A stretch of DNA of 64,000 nucleotides, from assembly GCF_900111735.1 (NCBI RefSeq), contig NZ_FOHW01000019.1, positions 50,557 to 114,556 on the forward strand, in the 5' to 3' direction. Origin of the DNA: Pseudomonas graminis (GTDB lineage: Bacteria > Pseudomonadota > Gammaproteobacteria > Pseudomonadales > Pseudomonadaceae). The notes beneath the pieces were generated by a model that worked only from the letters and a program-made list of their open reading frames with translations, did not search any database and had not been told where the DNA came from. This document shows positions 16,173 to 25,548 of this stretch, piece after piece (position 1 is the stretch's first letter; each line of letters opens with the position of its first letter). The position numbers were made by a program, and so were the translations under genes.

Positions 16173-18230
16173 ATGCCTTCCGCCCCACATATTTCCAACG
16201 CCCCCGTCGCCCGCCAGGCTGACGGCGCCGACCCGTACGCCTGGCTGCAAAACCGCGACACCGATGAAGTGCTCGATTACCTCAAGGCCGAAAACGCCTG
16301 GCAGGAACAGCAGCTCGCCGACCAGCAGCCGTTGCGCGAAACCCTGTTTCAGGAGATCAAGGGTCGTATTCTCGAAACCGACCTGTCACTGCCCTCCCCC
16401 TGGGGCCCGTATCTTTATTACACCCGCACCACCGAGGGTGACGAATACGCCCGTCACTACCGATGCCCGCGTCCGGCCGATGACTCCCAGACCCTCGACG
16501 AAAGCGCTGAAGAGTTGCTGCTCGACCCGAACGAGCTGGCCGGCGGTGGCTTCTTCTCCCTCGGTGCCTTCAGCATCAGCCCCGACCATCAGCGCCTGGC
16601 CTACAGCCTCGACACCAGCGGCGAGGAGGTTTATCAGCTGTACGTCAAGGAACTGAGCAGCGGCGCGGTCAGCAGCCTGCCGTTCGAAGACTGCGACGGC
16701 AGCATGACCTGGGCCAACGACAGCCAGACGCTTTTCTTCGGCGAACTGGACGACACCCATCGTCCGCACAAGCTTTACCGCCACAAGCTGGGCGAAGTAT
16801 CCGCCGAGCTGGTGTTCAGCGAGCCTGACGGGCGCTTCTTCCTGCATTGCTACCGCAGCAGCTCGGAGCGGCAGTTGATCGTCGGGCTGGACAGCAAGAC
16901 CACCAGCGAGGCCTGGGTGCTGGACGCCGGTACACCCGAGCAGGCGTTCGTGTGCATGGCGCCGCGCAGCGAGGGGCACGAATACTCAGTGGACCACGGG
17001 CTGATTGAGGGCAAGTGGAGCTGGGTCATCCGCAGCAATCAGGACGGCATCAACTTCGCGCTGTACAACGCTCCGGAAAAAAGCGATGGCATCCCGGAGC
17101 GGAGCGACTGGCAGAACCTGATTGCCCACAGCGAGACGGTCATGCTCGACGGTTTCAGCCTCAACGCCAAAGGCCTGACCTTGAGCCTGCGCGAAGGCGG
17201 TTTGCCGATCGTCGAAGTGCATCCCCAGGGGCTGCCGGCGTACCGCGTGCAACTGCCGGATGCGGCGTACAACCTGTATGTGCAGGACACCCTTGAGTTT
17301 GAGAGCGACAAAATTCGTCTGCGCTATCAATCGCTGAATCGTCCGCCGCAGGTGTGGCAATTGTCGCTGGCCACCGGGGAAAAAATCGTACTCAAAGAAA
17401 CGCCGGTGCTAGGTGTATTCGACGCCGATGCCTACGTCAGCCAGCGATTGTGGGCGACCGCCGCCGACGGTACGCAAGTGCCGATCAGCCTGGTGGTCAA
17501 GCGCGAGTTGGCCGGTCAGACCGTTCCGCTGTATCTGTATGGCTATGGCGCGTACGGCGAAAGCCTCGACCCGTGGTTTTCCCATGCGCGGCTGAGCCTG
17601 CTTGATCGAGGTATTGCTTTCGCCATCGCCCATGTGCGCGGCGGCGGTGAGCTGGGCGAGGCCTGGTACCGCAACGGTAAGCAAGAGCACAAGCAAAACA
17701 CTTTCAGTGACTTCATCGCCTGTGCCGAACACTTGATAGCGGAGAACATCACCACTGCCGAACAGCTGGTCATCAGCGGTGGCAGTGCCGGCGGCTTGTT
17801 GATCGGCGCGGTAGTGAACCAGCGTCCGGCGCTGTTCAAGGCGGCCATCGCTGAAGTGCCGTTCGTCGATGTCCTGAACACCATGCTCGACCCTGATCTG
17901 CCCCTGACCGTCACCGAGTACGACGAGTGGGGCAACCCGCAGGAGCCGGATGTTCACGCGCGGATCAAGGCCTACGCGCCTTATGAAAACGTCACGGCGC
18001 AGGATTATCCGGCGATGCTGGTGATCGCGGGCTATAACGACAGTCGCGTGCAGTATTGGGAAGCGGCCAAGTGGGTGGCAAAACTGCGTGATCGAAAAAC
18101 CGACGACAACCTGCTGTTGCTCAAGACCGAACTGGGTGCAGGCCACGGCGGCATGAGCGGTCGTTATCAGGGATTACGTGACGTAGCACTCGAATACGGA
18201 TTTATTCTGAACGTGCTGAAAATGGCCTGA
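16173..18230 (+). CDS. S9 family peptidase, oligopeptidase B-like
   Basis: 685-residue serine peptidase of the prolyl oligopeptidase family. It has an N-terminal beta-propeller beginning DPYAWLQNRDTDEVLDYLKAEN, and a C-terminal alpha/beta-hydrolase domain with LYGYGAYGESLDPWFS, AIAHVRGGGELGEAWYRNGK, nucleophile loop ISGGSAGGLLIGAV and catalytic His in GAGHGGMSGR. The arrangement and length match oligopeptidase B, which cuts short peptides after basic residues. The ATG at 16173 is preferred over a GTG at 16158. Cytoplasmic (no signal peptide). Confidence 0.9.
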   Translation: MPSAPHISNAPVARQADGADPYAWLQNRDTDEVLDYLKAENAWQEQQLADQQPLRETLFQEIKGRILETDLSLPSPWGPYLYYTRTTEGDEYARHYRCPRPADDSQTLDESAEELLLDPNELAGGGFFSLGAFSISPDHQRLAYSLDTSGEEVYQLYVKELSSGAVSSLPFEDCDGSMTWANDSQTLFFGELDDTHRPHKLYRHKLGEVSAELVFSEPDGRFFLHCYRSSSERQLIVGLDSKTTSEAWVLDAGTPEQAFVCMAPRSEGHEYSVDHGLIEGKWSWVIRSNQDGINFALYNAPEKSDGIPERSDWQNLIAHSETVMLDGFSLNAKGLTLSLREGGLPIVEVHPQGLPAYRVQLPDAAYNLYVQDTLEFESDKIRLRYQSLNRPPQVWQLSLATGEKIVLKETPVLGVFDADAYVSQRLWATAADGTQVPISLVVKRELAGQTVPLYLYGYGAYGESLDPWFSHARLSLLDRGIAFAIAHVRGGGELGEAWYRNGKQEHKQNTFSDFIACAEHLIAENITTAEQLVISGGSAGGLLIGAVVNQRPALFKAAIAEVPFVDVLNTMLDPDLPLTVTEYDEWGNPQEPDVHARIKAYAPYENVTAQDYPAMLVIAGYNDSRVQYWEAAKWVAKLRDRKTDDNLLLLKTELGAGHGGMSGRYQGLRDVALEYGFILNVLKMA

Positions 18231-18262
18231 CGAAAACTGCGCGGGCGGTGTGTCACGTGGCA

Positions 18263-18291
18263 AGCCCCTGGACGCTGTAAAGTCCGGGGCT
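18263..18291. terminator. Stem-loop after the oligopeptidase gene
   Basis: AGCCCCTGGAC / GTCCGGGGCT with a 7-8 base loop, 33 bp past the stop. There is no clear T-run, so it may be a weak or factor-assisted terminator. Confidence 0.5.
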
Positions 18292-18349
18292 GCTCTCACG
18301 CCAGCCAGTGCTTTACGCAATCTCCCAGAACACTCAACAAGAACTCGCC

Positions 18350-18832
18350 ATGTCTACATTGCTCAACTCTTCGTCACTGAATAAAGAAATCCGCGACATG
18401 CTGATGGACTGCGGTCTGTTCATCGCCCTGACGCCGGCGGAATTTGCCGCCGCTGCGGGGTACTTCAGCATCAGCAGCATTGAAAAGGGCGACGCGATCT
18501 TCAACGAAGGCGACGCCGGCACGTTCATGTGCATCATTCATTCGGGCACGGTGTCGGTGCAGAAGCTCAACAGCGACGGCCAGCCGGTGGAGACCGCCAT
18601 TCTGCGCAGCGGCCGCGCGTTTGGCGAAATGGCGGTGCTGGACGGCGAACGCCGCTCGGCGACGTGCATCGCCGCTTCGTCGTGCTATCTGCTGAACCTG
18701 GGCAAGGATTCGCTGGACAAGATGCTCAACGAGGCGCCGAAAGTGGCGGCGAAGATCATCCGCGCGGTCGCGGTGGCCATGTCAAAGCGGCTGCGCATGA
18801 TGGACGGTCAGGTGGTGACGCAGCAGGATTGA
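18350..18832 (+). CDS. Cyclic nucleotide-binding domain protein
   Basis: 160-residue protein made of a single cNMP-binding domain: EKGDAIFNEGDAGTFMCIIHSGTVSVQ followed by the phosphate-binding cassette FGEMAVLDGERRSATCIA. There is no DNA-binding or catalytic domain after it, only a short C-terminal helix. It may sense cAMP and act through a partner protein; that is inference. The start at 18350 (MSTLLNSSSLNKEIRDML) is chosen over an upstream frame start at 18308 lacking a ribosome site. Confidence 0.8.
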   Translation: MSTLLNSSSLNKEIRDMLMDCGLFIALTPAEFAAAAGYFSISSIEKGDAIFNEGDAGTFMCIIHSGTVSVQKLNSDGQPVETAILRSGRAFGEMAVLDGERRSATCIAASSCYLLNLGKDSLDKMLNEAPKVAAKIIRAVAVAMSKRLRMMDGQVVTQQD

Positions 18833-18848
18833 GAGCGCCGAGGGTGAT

Positions 18849-19136
18849 TCAGGGATTTGACTTGGCCGACGGCTGCAGTCCCGGCAAGGGGTCATCGTCC
18901 TTTGGCGGACCTGGCTGGGGAATCTTCGGCAGCAGCGGCGGGTTGCCCTGCCCGCCTGCATGGGGAACGCCCGGCGGGGCCACTTGCGGGTAAGGCGTCG
19001 GTGTTGCAGTGCCCGGCGAACCCTCGGAAGCCGCGATGGGCTCGGGCGTATTCAGAACCGGCTGCAGGCTCTCGGCAGACGCTTGCGACACGCCGAGCAC
19101 AGTGATGACAATCGTCAGTAGAATGGAGCACTTCAT
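18849..19136 (-). CDS. Small secreted proline-rich protein
   Basis: 95-residue protein with a clear signal peptide (MKCSILLTIVITVLGVSQASA, cleavage after ASA) and a short mature part rich in Pro and Gly (PTPYPQVAPPGVPHAGG, PLLPKIPQPGPPKDDDP). Function unknown; likely periplasmic and probably disordered. It is convergent with the cNMP-binding gene 16 bp away and divergent from the spermidine-synthase-like gene. Confidence 0.55.
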   Translation of the reverse strand: MKCSILLTIVITVLGVSQASAESLQPVLNTPEPIAASEGSPGTATPTPYPQVAPPGVPHAGGQGNPPLLPKIPQPGPPKDDDPLPGLQPSAKSNP

Positions 19137-19246
19137 CGTTGGCCTCCCCTGCCAATCTTTCGCTTACCGCTCAGGCTACTCCTGCGCAACGCATCGCGCT
19201 CTGACAAATTGCGCTGCCTGCGGCCCAACCCTTTGACGAGTTATCC

Positions 19247-19933
19247 ATGAAACGTTTTGTTCTGCTCGACACCACTCCGATCCCCGATAACGGCGGCGCC
19301 TTGTGCCTGTTCGAGTACGGCGAAGATTTTGTCATCAAGATTCAGGGCGGCGACGGCGGCCAGTTGATGAACACGCGCATGCACGGCTCCGAAGACGCCC
19401 TGGCCGAAATCCCCTGCAAGAAGGTGGCCTCACGTATCAGCCCGCGGGTATTGATCGGCGGACTGGGCATGGGCTTTACCCTGGCGTCGGCACTCAAGCA
19501 CCTGGGCAAGAACGGCGAAGTAGTAGTCGCCGAGCTGGTGCCCGGCGTGGTCGAGTGGAATCGCGGCGCGCTGGGCGAGAAATCGGGCAATCCGTTGCAG
19601 GACCCGCGCGCAAAGGTGGTGATACAGGACGTCGCTCAGGTACTCAAGGCCGAACCCCAGGGCTTTGACGCGATCATGCTGGACGTCGACAACGGCCCTG
19701 AGGGCCTGACGCAAAAATCCAACAGCTGGCTGTACTCGGCCGGCGGTCTCGCCGCCTGTGCCAGCGCGCTACGCCCAAAAGGCGTGCTGGCCGTGTGGTC
19801 CGCCAGCGCTGACGCGGCCTTCAGCGACAAACTGCGCAAGGCCGGTTTCAAAGCCGAAGAGGTCAAGGTCTACGCCCATGGCAACAAGGGCACACGGCAT
19901 ACCATCTGGATCGCTGAAAAACTCAAGGGCTGA
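19247..19933 (+). CDS. Spermidine-synthase-like protein
   Basis: 228-residue Rossmann-fold protein of the spermidine synthase/methyltransferase superfamily. Motif I is VLIGGLGMGFTLASALKHLG (about 68-87), followed by the acidic end of strand 2 (VVVAELVPGVVEWNR) and DAIMLDVDNGPEGL. It is shorter than true SpeE and lacks its N-terminal tetramer domain, so the actual substrate is uncertain. Cytoplasmic, monocistronic. Confidence 0.75.
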   Translation: MKRFVLLDTTPIPDNGGALCLFEYGEDFVIKIQGGDGGQLMNTRMHGSEDALAEIPCKKVASRISPRVLIGGLGMGFTLASALKHLGKNGEVVVAELVPGVVEWNRGALGEKSGNPLQDPRAKVVIQDVAQVLKAEPQGFDAIMLDVDNGPEGLTQKSNSWLYSAGGLAACASALRPKGVLAVWSASADAAFSDKLRKAGFKAEEVKVYAHGNKGTRHTIWIAEKLKG

Positions 19934-20003
19934 TCGACGGGCAAAGCGCTAGACTTGCCTGCATTGCTCTCCATCGCCAACAGAACACGAAACAGGTGAC
20001 GCC

Positions 20004-20375
20004 ATGAGTTCGGCCAACACGCCAACCAACACTTCAAAACTGGACCGCATCCTCGCCGACAACCAGCGTGACCGCGAAATGGGTTATCGCGACAAAGCCC
20101 TGCGCATGTACCCGCACGTCTGCGGCCGCTGCGCCCGGGAGTTTGCAGGCAAACGCCTCAGCGAGTTGACCGTTCACCACCGCGACCACAACCACGACAA
20201 CAACCCCCAGGACGGCTCCAACTGGGAATTGCTGTGCCTGTACTGCCACGACAACGAACACTCGCGTTACACCGATCAGCAATACTTCTCGGAAAGCTCC
20301 ACCAGCAGTCCGAAAACCGCCAAGGCCACTCACAACCCGTTCGCCGCGCTGGCGGGGTTGATGAAGAAGGACTAG
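20004..20375 (+). CDS. yajD: YajD-family HNH nuclease
   Basis: 123-residue HNH-fold protein. Two zinc-knuckle Cys pairs (CGRCAREF, about 37-44, and CLYCHDNEH, about 75-83) flank the HNH core LTVHHRDHNHDNNPQDGSNWELL. The N-terminal part (LDRILADNQRDREMGYRDKAL) is characteristic of YajD. Nuclease activity is predicted from the motif; the biological role is not known. Low-complexity repeats follow the stop. Confidence 0.85.
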   Translation: MSSANTPTNTSKLDRILADNQRDREMGYRDKALRMYPHVCGRCAREFAGKRLSELTVHHRDHNHDNNPQDGSNWELLCLYCHDNEHSRYTDQQYFSESSTSSPKTAKATHNPFAALAGLMKKD

Positions 20376-20380
20376 TAGAC

Positions 20381-20524
20381 GAGCTGCAAGTTTTAAGCGG
20401 CAAGCTGCAAGCAAGGGCACGGCGGCGCTTATGCGATCATCGCTTGCCAGGCTTGTGGCTTGTGGCTTGTGGCTTGTGGCTTGTGGCTTGTGGCTTGTGG
20501 CTTGCCGCTTAAAGCTTAAAGCTG
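20381..20524. repeat. Palindromic repeat with seven tandem CTTGTGG heptamers
   Basis: The left flank (GAGCTGCAAGTTTTAAGCGG, then CAAGCTGCAAGC) and right flank (GCTTGCCGCTTAAAGCTT, then AAAGCTG) are roughly inverted copies. Between them, 20452-20500 is exactly seven head-to-tail copies of CTTGTGG. A related GCTTGAAGCTTG-type repeat without heptamers is at 41853-41938. The block lies directly in front of the SpoU methyltransferase gene. Confidence 0.85.
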
Positions 20525-20572
20525 CCTCTTTCCCCTATAATCCCGCGCTTTCTCTGATGAGCACCCTCCCCC

Positions 20573-21061
20573 GTGGCCAACAAACGCTATGCCTGCATCG
20601 GCTTGTTCAACCCCAAATCCCCGGAAAACGTCGGTTCGGTGATGCGCGCAGCAGGCTGCTATGGCGTGGCGTCGGTGTTCTACACCGGAAAGCGCTACGA
20701 ACGTGCGCGTGATTTCGTCACCGACACCAAGAAGATCCACCAGGACATTCCGCTGATCGGTATCGATGACCTGAGAAAGATCATCCCGCTGGGCTGTGTG
20801 CCGGTAGCCGTGGAGCTGGTGGAAGGCGCAAGAGCGCTGCCGGAGTACACCCACCCTGACCGGGCGATCTATATCTTCGGGCCCGAAGACGGTTCGCTGG
20901 ATAAAGAGATCCGCGATTGGTGCGAAGACGTGGTGTACATCCCCACGACGGGCTGCATGAACCTCGCGGCGACGGTGAACGTCGTGCTTTACGACCGCAT
21001 GGCCAAAGGCATCAACACCCGCTCTGGCCCGCAGTTCGGACGGGAAACTGACCGCACCTGA
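20573..21061 (+). CDS. SpoU/TrmH-family RNA methyltransferase
   Basis: 162-residue SPOUT-fold methyltransferase starting with GTG. Family motifs: FNPKSPENVGSVMRAAGCYG (motif 1, about 9-28), IYIFGPEDGSLDKEI (motif 2) and CMNLAATVNVVLYDR (motif 3, cofactor knot). Likely methylates a ribose in tRNA; which position cannot be read from sequence. The 5' untranslated region contains the end of the heptamer repeat block and a TATAAT at 20535-20540. Confidence 0.83.
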   Translation: MANKRYACIGLFNPKSPENVGSVMRAAGCYGVASVFYTGKRYERARDFVTDTKKIHQDIPLIGIDDLRKIIPLGCVPVAVELVEGARALPEYTHPDRAIYIFGPEDGSLDKEIRDWCEDVVYIPTTGCMNLAATVNVVLYDRMAKGINTRSGPQFGRETDRT

Positions 21062-21146
21062 CGTCCGCGCGCTGACAAAACGCATTGAACAGTTTGCGCG
21101 TGAGGCAGTCAGCTTTAAGGACCCTACCCTTCATGGAGAACGCATC

Positions 21147-21518
21147 ATGAGTGACACCCCGATCATTGAACGCATCGAACGACCTTTGCACGACTACCCG
21201 GAGCAGAACGTACAGGGCTGGGAGCGCATTGGCTCGCTGGCAGGTGGTGTACTGATGATGGGCAAGGGTCTGCGCCGCGGCGGGATCTTTGGTCTGGTGC
21301 AACTGGCAATCGGCGGTGCCGTTCTGGCCCGTGGCATTACCGGCCACTGCTCGGCCAAGGCGCTCATCGACAAAAGCCGCAGAGAGATGGACGTTGCCCG
21401 TTCGCGCATCGAAGAAGCTGGCGCTGAACTGAGCAAGCTGAAAACCAAGGCTGAAGTCGCTGTAGAAGACGCTGTCGACACCGGCGTCGACGCGTTGAAA
21501 GGCCCAAAAGGCGTCTGA
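21147..21518 (+). CDS. DUF2892 (YgaP-like) membrane protein
   Basis: 123-residue protein with a DUF2892 membrane hairpin (about 26-66: IGSLAGGVLMMGKGLRRGGIFGLVQLAIGGAVLARGITGHC) and a C-terminal amphipathic/coiled-coil-like helix (SRREMDVARSRIEEAGAELSKLKTKAEVAVEDAV). The function of this family is unknown. A ribosome site (GGAGAA) precedes the ATG and a strong terminator follows. Confidence 0.75.
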   Translation: MSDTPIIERIERPLHDYPEQNVQGWERIGSLAGGVLMMGKGLRRGGIFGLVQLAIGGAVLARGITGHCSAKALIDKSRREMDVARSRIEEAGAELSKLKTKAEVAVEDAVDTGVDALKGPKGV

Positions 21519-21538
21519 TCCACGCTGCATCGCACGCA

Positions 21539-21577
21539 AGCTCGTGACGGCTGAACCAACAGCCTCACGAGCTTTTT
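21539..21577 (+). terminator. Rho-independent terminator
   Basis: Stem AGCTCGTGA (21539-21547) / TCACGAGCT (21565-21573) with an inner GGCT/AGCC extension, followed by TTTTGC. It ends the DUF2892 transcript. Confidence 0.85.
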
Positions 21578-21580
21578 GCT

Positions 21581-22030
21581 TTAGCCCGCACGAAAAATCA
21601 GGTAATCCTCCCAGTCGTCCTCGGGCACGCTGCCTTCGCTGAGCATGCGGCCGGACTGAGAAATACGCTGCTTGTGCACCTGCTCCCGATCCCCACACAC
21701 CAGATGGTGCCAGAGCGGCAAGTCCTTGCCCTCGCTGACCAGCCGATAGCCGCAGGTGGGCGGCAGCCACTTGAATTCGTCGGCTTTTCCAGGCGTCAGC
21801 TGAATGCAGTCCGGGACCTGGGCGCGGCGATTCGGGTAGTCAGTGCAGGCACAGGTGTTCAAGTCCAGCAGCTTGCAGGCGATGCGCGTGTAGTAAACGC
21901 TGCCGTCGTCCTCGTCCTCCAACTTCTGCAGGCAGCACAAACCGCAGCCGTCACACAACGACTCCCACTCGACTGCATCGAGTTGCTCGAGGGTTTTGCG
22001 TATCCAGAAGGGTTCTACGATGGCGGCCAT
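21581..22030 (-). CDS. YcgN-family cysteine cluster protein (UPF0260)
   Basis: 149-residue protein rich in conserved Cys: [10 protein letters not shown] (about 27-36), [21 protein letters not shown] and later CGYR and CGD. This is the zinc/iron cluster pattern of the YcgN/YkgJ group. The start at 22030 ([18 protein letters not shown]) is the family N terminus. Function unknown. In Pseudomonas it lies near rnd and ycgL, as here. Confidence 0.85.
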   Translation of the reverse strand: MAAIVEPFWIRKTLEQLDAVEWESLCDGCGLCCLQKLEDEDDGSVYYTRIACKLLDLNTCACTDYPNRRAQVPDCIQLTPGKADEFKWLPPTCGYRLVSEGKDLPLWHHLVCGDREQVHKQRISQSGRMLSEGSVPEDDWEDYLIFRAG

Positions 22031-22198
22031 GGTTCTCGCGCAAACAACTGTCGGCAATGAAAAGGCCGCCAGTCTAGAGGCACAAGGCAATTGGGCCAAG
22101 CATTGGCGACTGTCGGTACAACGCGCGGGCCGGGTGAGCGGCTTTCGCCGGAAGCGACCGGTCTGAAGGCACGTACAATGTGCAGCGTGACGAGTGAC

Positions 22199-22266
22199 GC
22201 CTTCCCGGCTGAAACCGGTCCCACTAAGCACGCATCATGTCAGCAGGACTGGCTTTAGCCAGGAAA
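22199..22266. repeat. Diverged CCGGCTNAAGCCGG-type palindrome
   Basis: Left arm CCTTCCCGGCTGAAACCGGT, right arm GACTGGCTTTAGCCAGGAAA, around AAGCACGCATCATGT. The centre is the same as in the 14031-14097 element (TACGCATCAT), so both belong to one family. The arms have several compensating and non-compensating changes. Confidence 0.75.
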
Positions 22267-22267
22267 C

Positions 22268-23200
22268 TCAATAGCCCTTCGCGAAATCCACTTCTCCGCG
22301 CAACGCCTCGCCAGCGGCATACGCCTTGAGGTTGTCCACGAACAGCTGCGTCATCGCCGGCGGCGAGGTCGGGGCCGAGCTGTGGCCGGTGAGCAACAGC
22401 CCCCACGCCGTCCAGAACGGATGACGTTGAGGCAGCGGCTCTTGGCGGCAGACGTCAATGACCGCCCCTGCCAGATGCCCTTCCTTCAGCGCTTCGACCA
22501 GATCCGCATCGACCACCGCCGTGCCCCGGCCGACGTTGATGAACAACGCCGAAGGCTTGAAGCAGGCAAACAGTTTGGCGTTGTAGAGGTCGTGGGTCTG
22601 CGGCGTGTTGGGCAGCAGGTTGATGACGAAATCGACCTCGGCCACGAGACGCGGCAGGTCCTCCAGTGCAGCCACTTCAACGAAGGGCGCTTCGGCCCGC
22701 GCGCTCGACGCTATGCCGTAGACCTCGACCCCAAACGGCACGAGGAACTGCGCCACGTGTCGGCCGATGTCGCCGGTACCGACAATCAGCGCTTTGCGCC
22801 CGGACAGGCTACGGCCCATGCGATTGTCCCACTTGCGCTCGACCTGACTGACCAGCCGCGCCAACACTTCACGCTCGTGTACCAGCATGTAGGTCAGCAC
22901 GAACTCGGCCATCACCTGACCGAATATGCCGACGGCACGGGTCAGTTGATAGTCGCGGTACAACCCGTCAGCCAGCAGCGGGGTGATGCCGGCCCAGGTC
23001 GATTGCAGCCATTTCGGTTTGTGGCCCTGGCGGAGCAAATTCGCCAGCAGGTCGGGTTGACCGAGCCAGACCGGCGCCTCGGCGGCCATTTTCGACAGCT
23101 CGGCGGAGTTGCCGCTGCTCAACACTTCGATCTCGGGGGCAGTCTGGCGGAGCAGTTCGGTGTAAACGGGGTAATCGTGTTCGGCGATCAGAACGCGCAT
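22268..23200 (-). CDS. D-2-hydroxyacid dehydrogenase (GhrA-like)
   Basis: 310-residue NAD(P)-dependent D-2-hydroxyacid dehydrogenase, probably a glyoxylate/hydroxypyruvate reductase. The nucleotide-binding motif is VGTGDIGRHVAQFL (about 142-155), followed by NLLPNTPQTHDLYN, FINVGRGTAVVD and the acid/His region VCRQEPLPQRHPFW, in family order. It starts MRVLIAEHDYPVYTELLRQ. A second-family REP element abuts its stop. Confidence 0.87.
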   Translation of the reverse strand: MRVLIAEHDYPVYTELLRQTAPEIEVLSSGNSAELSKMAAEAPVWLGQPDLLANLLRQGHKPKWLQSTWAGITPLLADGLYRDYQLTRAVGIFGQVMAEFVLTYMLVHEREVLARLVSQVERKWDNRMGRSLSGRKALIVGTGDIGRHVAQFLVPFGVEVYGIASSARAEAPFVEVAALEDLPRLVAEVDFVINLLPNTPQTHDLYNAKLFACFKPSALFINVGRGTAVVDADLVEALKEGHLAGAVIDVCRQEPLPQRHPFWTAWGLLLTGHSSAPTSPPAMTQLFVDNLKAYAAGEALRGEVDFAKGY

Positions 23201-23331
23201 GGATTCAAAACTCGACTAAACGGGACATGCGACCGCGCAGCGTTCCGGACCGTGCTCGGCTGAGTCGGTCAGGTCTGACGCATGCAACGGTCCGGTGTAC
23301 CCCTGCGGTGGATTGCAGGGTCAGAAATCGA

Positions 23332-23625
23332 TCACATCGGATCGTTGCGGCGCAGCAGCTCTTCGGGCAAGTGCTCGATGTAATCGTCTTCAGCCGGAGG
23401 CATCTGCAGGTGGTAACCCTGCTTTTCCAGATTGGCGAGCACTGCGTGAATGTCTTCACGGGCCAGGGCGCGTTCCGGCGACAGCACCAGATTGAAGGCG
23501 TGCTGAGGCTTGCCGAACGCGGTCAGCAATTCCTCGGGCACACGCTCCAGGGCGTCGCTCTTGAGGACATACAGGTACATTTCGTTCCTGCGCGGGCTGC
23601 GGTAGATGGAGCAAATACGTTTCAA
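23332..23625 (-). CDS. YcgL domain protein
   Basis: 97-residue YcgL protein, conserved in gammaproteobacteria and of unknown biochemical role. Motifs: [23 protein letters not shown] at the N terminus and [11 protein letters not shown]. It starts with TTG overlapping the rnd stop (TTGA), with GGAG eight bases upstream, so translation is coupled to RNase D. The pairing rnd-ycgL is conserved in Pseudomonas. Confidence 0.87.
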   Translation of the reverse strand: MKRICSIYRSPRRNEMYLYVLKSDALERVPEELLTAFGKPQHAFNLVLSPERALAREDIHAVLANLEKQGYHLQMPPAEDDYIEHLPEELLRRNDPM

Positions 23626-24755
23626 GGCTGTTCTCCGGCGTTGGCCAGGCTGTCGAGCAGCATCTGGCCCATCAATTCGCGGCGCCAGCCACGCAGCGAA
23701 TCGGGCAGTTTATAGGGACCGTCTGGGTAACCGGTCTTGAGCAGGGCTTCGAGGGTCTTTTTGCGCAGCATCAATTCCGGCGCCATGTCGAGGCGTTCGG
23801 CTTGCTGCTGGCCAATGACGCGCAGGCTCTTGAGCACGTTAGAGGCCTCGATCGGCAGCGGCTCCGGCAGGGCGGGCGGCCACAGATCCGGCGACACGCT
23901 GCCGGCTTTCTTGATCAGGTCGAGCAGAAACTCGCCGTCCTGACGCACGGTCTTGGGGTGCATATCATCGATTTTCGCCAGCGCGGCGAGATTGTCCGGC
24001 TGGGACTTCGCCAGCGGCCACAGCGAATGTTCGCGCAGAACGCGGTTGCGCGGCTGATTGCGCAGGCGCGCCTGTTGCTCGCGCCAGGCGCAGAGTTCAC
24101 GCAGCACGGCGAGCTGCGCGCGGGACAGCTTCCACGCCAGCTTGGCGTCGCGGTAAGCGTCATAGGGATCGGTTTCGCGGCGCAGGTTGGCGACCAGTTC
24201 GGCACCATCTTCCAGCACCCACGCATACTTTTCATCGGACAAACGCGGACGCAGCAGGTTGTACACCTCGGCCAGGTGCACGGCGTCTTCGGCGGCGTAG
24301 CTGATCTGGGTTTCCGAAAGCGGACGCTGCAGCCAGTCGGAACGCGTCTCGCCTTTCGGCAGATCGATGTTCAGGACTTCCTGGACCAGACGCGAATAAC
24401 CCATCGAGAACCCGAGGTTCAGATAGGCCGCAGCCAGTTGCGTGTCGAACAGCGGCGCCGGCAGGCTGCCGGTCAAGCGCAACAGCACCTCAAGGTCCTC
24501 GCTGCAGGCGTGAACGACTTTGATGACGTCAGGGTTTTCCAGCAGCGCGGCCAGAGGTTTCCACTCGTTGATCAGCAACGGGTCGATCAGGTAAGCGCGT
24601 GAACCATCGCCGATCTGCAACAGCGCGGCGATGGGATAGAAGGTGTCGACCCGCATGAATTCGGTGTCGAGCGCGACGTAGGGCAGTGTCTGCCACTGTG
24701 CGCAATGTTCGGCGAGGCTATGGTCGTCGCGAATCCAGTGAATATCGATGGCCAC
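23622..24755 (-). CDS. rnd: Ribonuclease D
   Basis: 3'-5' exoribonuclease involved in tRNA 3' processing and RNA turnover. The 377 residues have the DEDDy exonuclease domain (Exo[16 protein letters not shown] with D and E; Exo[13 protein letters not shown]; ExoIII region [14 protein letters not shown] with Tyr and Asp) and C-terminal HRDC-type helices ([16 protein letters not shown]). It starts with GTG after GGGAGAG; the stop overlaps the ycgL start. Confidence 0.93.
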   Translation of the reverse strand: MAIDIHWIRDDHSLAEHCAQWQTLPYVALDTEFMRVDTFYPIAALLQIGDGSRAYLIDPLLINEWKPLAALLENPDVIKVVHACSEDLEVLLRLTGSLPAPLFDTQLAAAYLNLGFSMGYSRLVQEVLNIDLPKGETRSDWLQRPLSETQISYAAEDAVHLAEVYNLLRPRLSDEKYAWVLEDGAELVANLRRETDPYDAYRDAKLAWKLSRAQLAVLRELCAWREQQARLRNQPRNRVLREHSLWPLAKSQPDNLAALAKIDDMHPKTVRQDGEFLLDLIKKAGSVSPDLWPPALPEPLPIEASNVLKSLRVIGQQQAERLDMAPELMLRKKTLEALLKTGYPDGPYKLPDSLRGWRRELMGQMLLDSLANAGEQP

Positions 24756-24888
24756 ACGGCTCTCCCTCGAAGAATGGCGCGCAGTATATATCGCTACAAG
24801 CGATTACCGGGCATCCGTCCTGCAAGTCTCGAACAACTTCATCTTTGAAGCGCGCAAATAGCCGCCGCGGCGACGACCGTCCATCCGA

Positions 24889-25548
24889 TCACTGGTCGGC
24901 CTTGCGCAGCACGTACACACGCCACATGGCGTAGCCGGGAAGAAAATCATGGTGATCGACGATCCTGAAACCCGCCCGCGCGAACTCGGATTCAATGTCG
25001 CTGCGGCACACCACAAATCGATTGCGGGGCACGGACACTTCAACGTCCAGTCGACCCTGCTGACGTTTGCGACGCCACGATTTCACGTTGCCGTCCACCC
25101 ACAGCCCGACAATGGCCGTGTCCCGGGTCACCCGGTGAAACTCCTCGAGAATCGCGCCGCGTTTTTCGCTGTCGGCCAGGTGATGGAACAACCGCATGCA
25201 GAAGATGCAGTCCACCGCATTGGCGGACAAGCCGATGGAAAACGCCGAACTCTGGAACGTGCGGATGCGCTTGCGCACCTCGCTTGACGACTGCGCCTCG
25301 GCAAACGCGAGCATATCGGTGGAAGGATCGGCCGCGAGGATTACCCGATTGGCGTGTTCGGCCAACACCGGCCAGAAGCGCCCGGCGCCCGACGGCAAGT
25401 CCAGCACCAGCCCTGGCTCGCCCGCATCCCGCAACGCCATCCGTGCCAACTGCGCATCGCGCCAGAGACTCAGACGTCGGCTGAGGGTGTGTTCATGCCG
25501 TCTCACGTACTCGTCGACGTGCACTTTCTTGCCGAGGGGCTCACTCAT
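24889..25548 (-). CDS. Class I SAM-dependent methyltransferase linked to eptA
   Basis: 219-residue methyltransferase. The start at 25548 overlaps the end of eptA by 8 bp (AATGAGTGA), so the genes are coupled; an upstream in-frame start lies wholly inside eptA. SAM-binding motif I is LVLDLPSGAGRFWPVLAEHA (about 47-66), followed by ILAADPSTDMLAFA and AVDCIFCMRLFHHLAD. The substrate is unknown; coupling to EptA suggests a lipid or envelope substrate, which is inference. Confidence 0.8.
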   Translation of the reverse strand: MSEPLGKKVHVDEYVRRHEHTLSRRLSLWRDAQLARMALRDAGEPGLVLDLPSGAGRFWPVLAEHANRVILAADPSTDMLAFAEAQSSSEVRKRIRTFQSSAFSIGLSANAVDCIFCMRLFHHLADSEKRGAILEEFHRVTRDTAIVGLWVDGNVKSWRRKRQQGRLDVEVSVPRNRFVVCRSDIESEFARAGFRIVDHHDFLPGYAMWRVYVLRKADQ

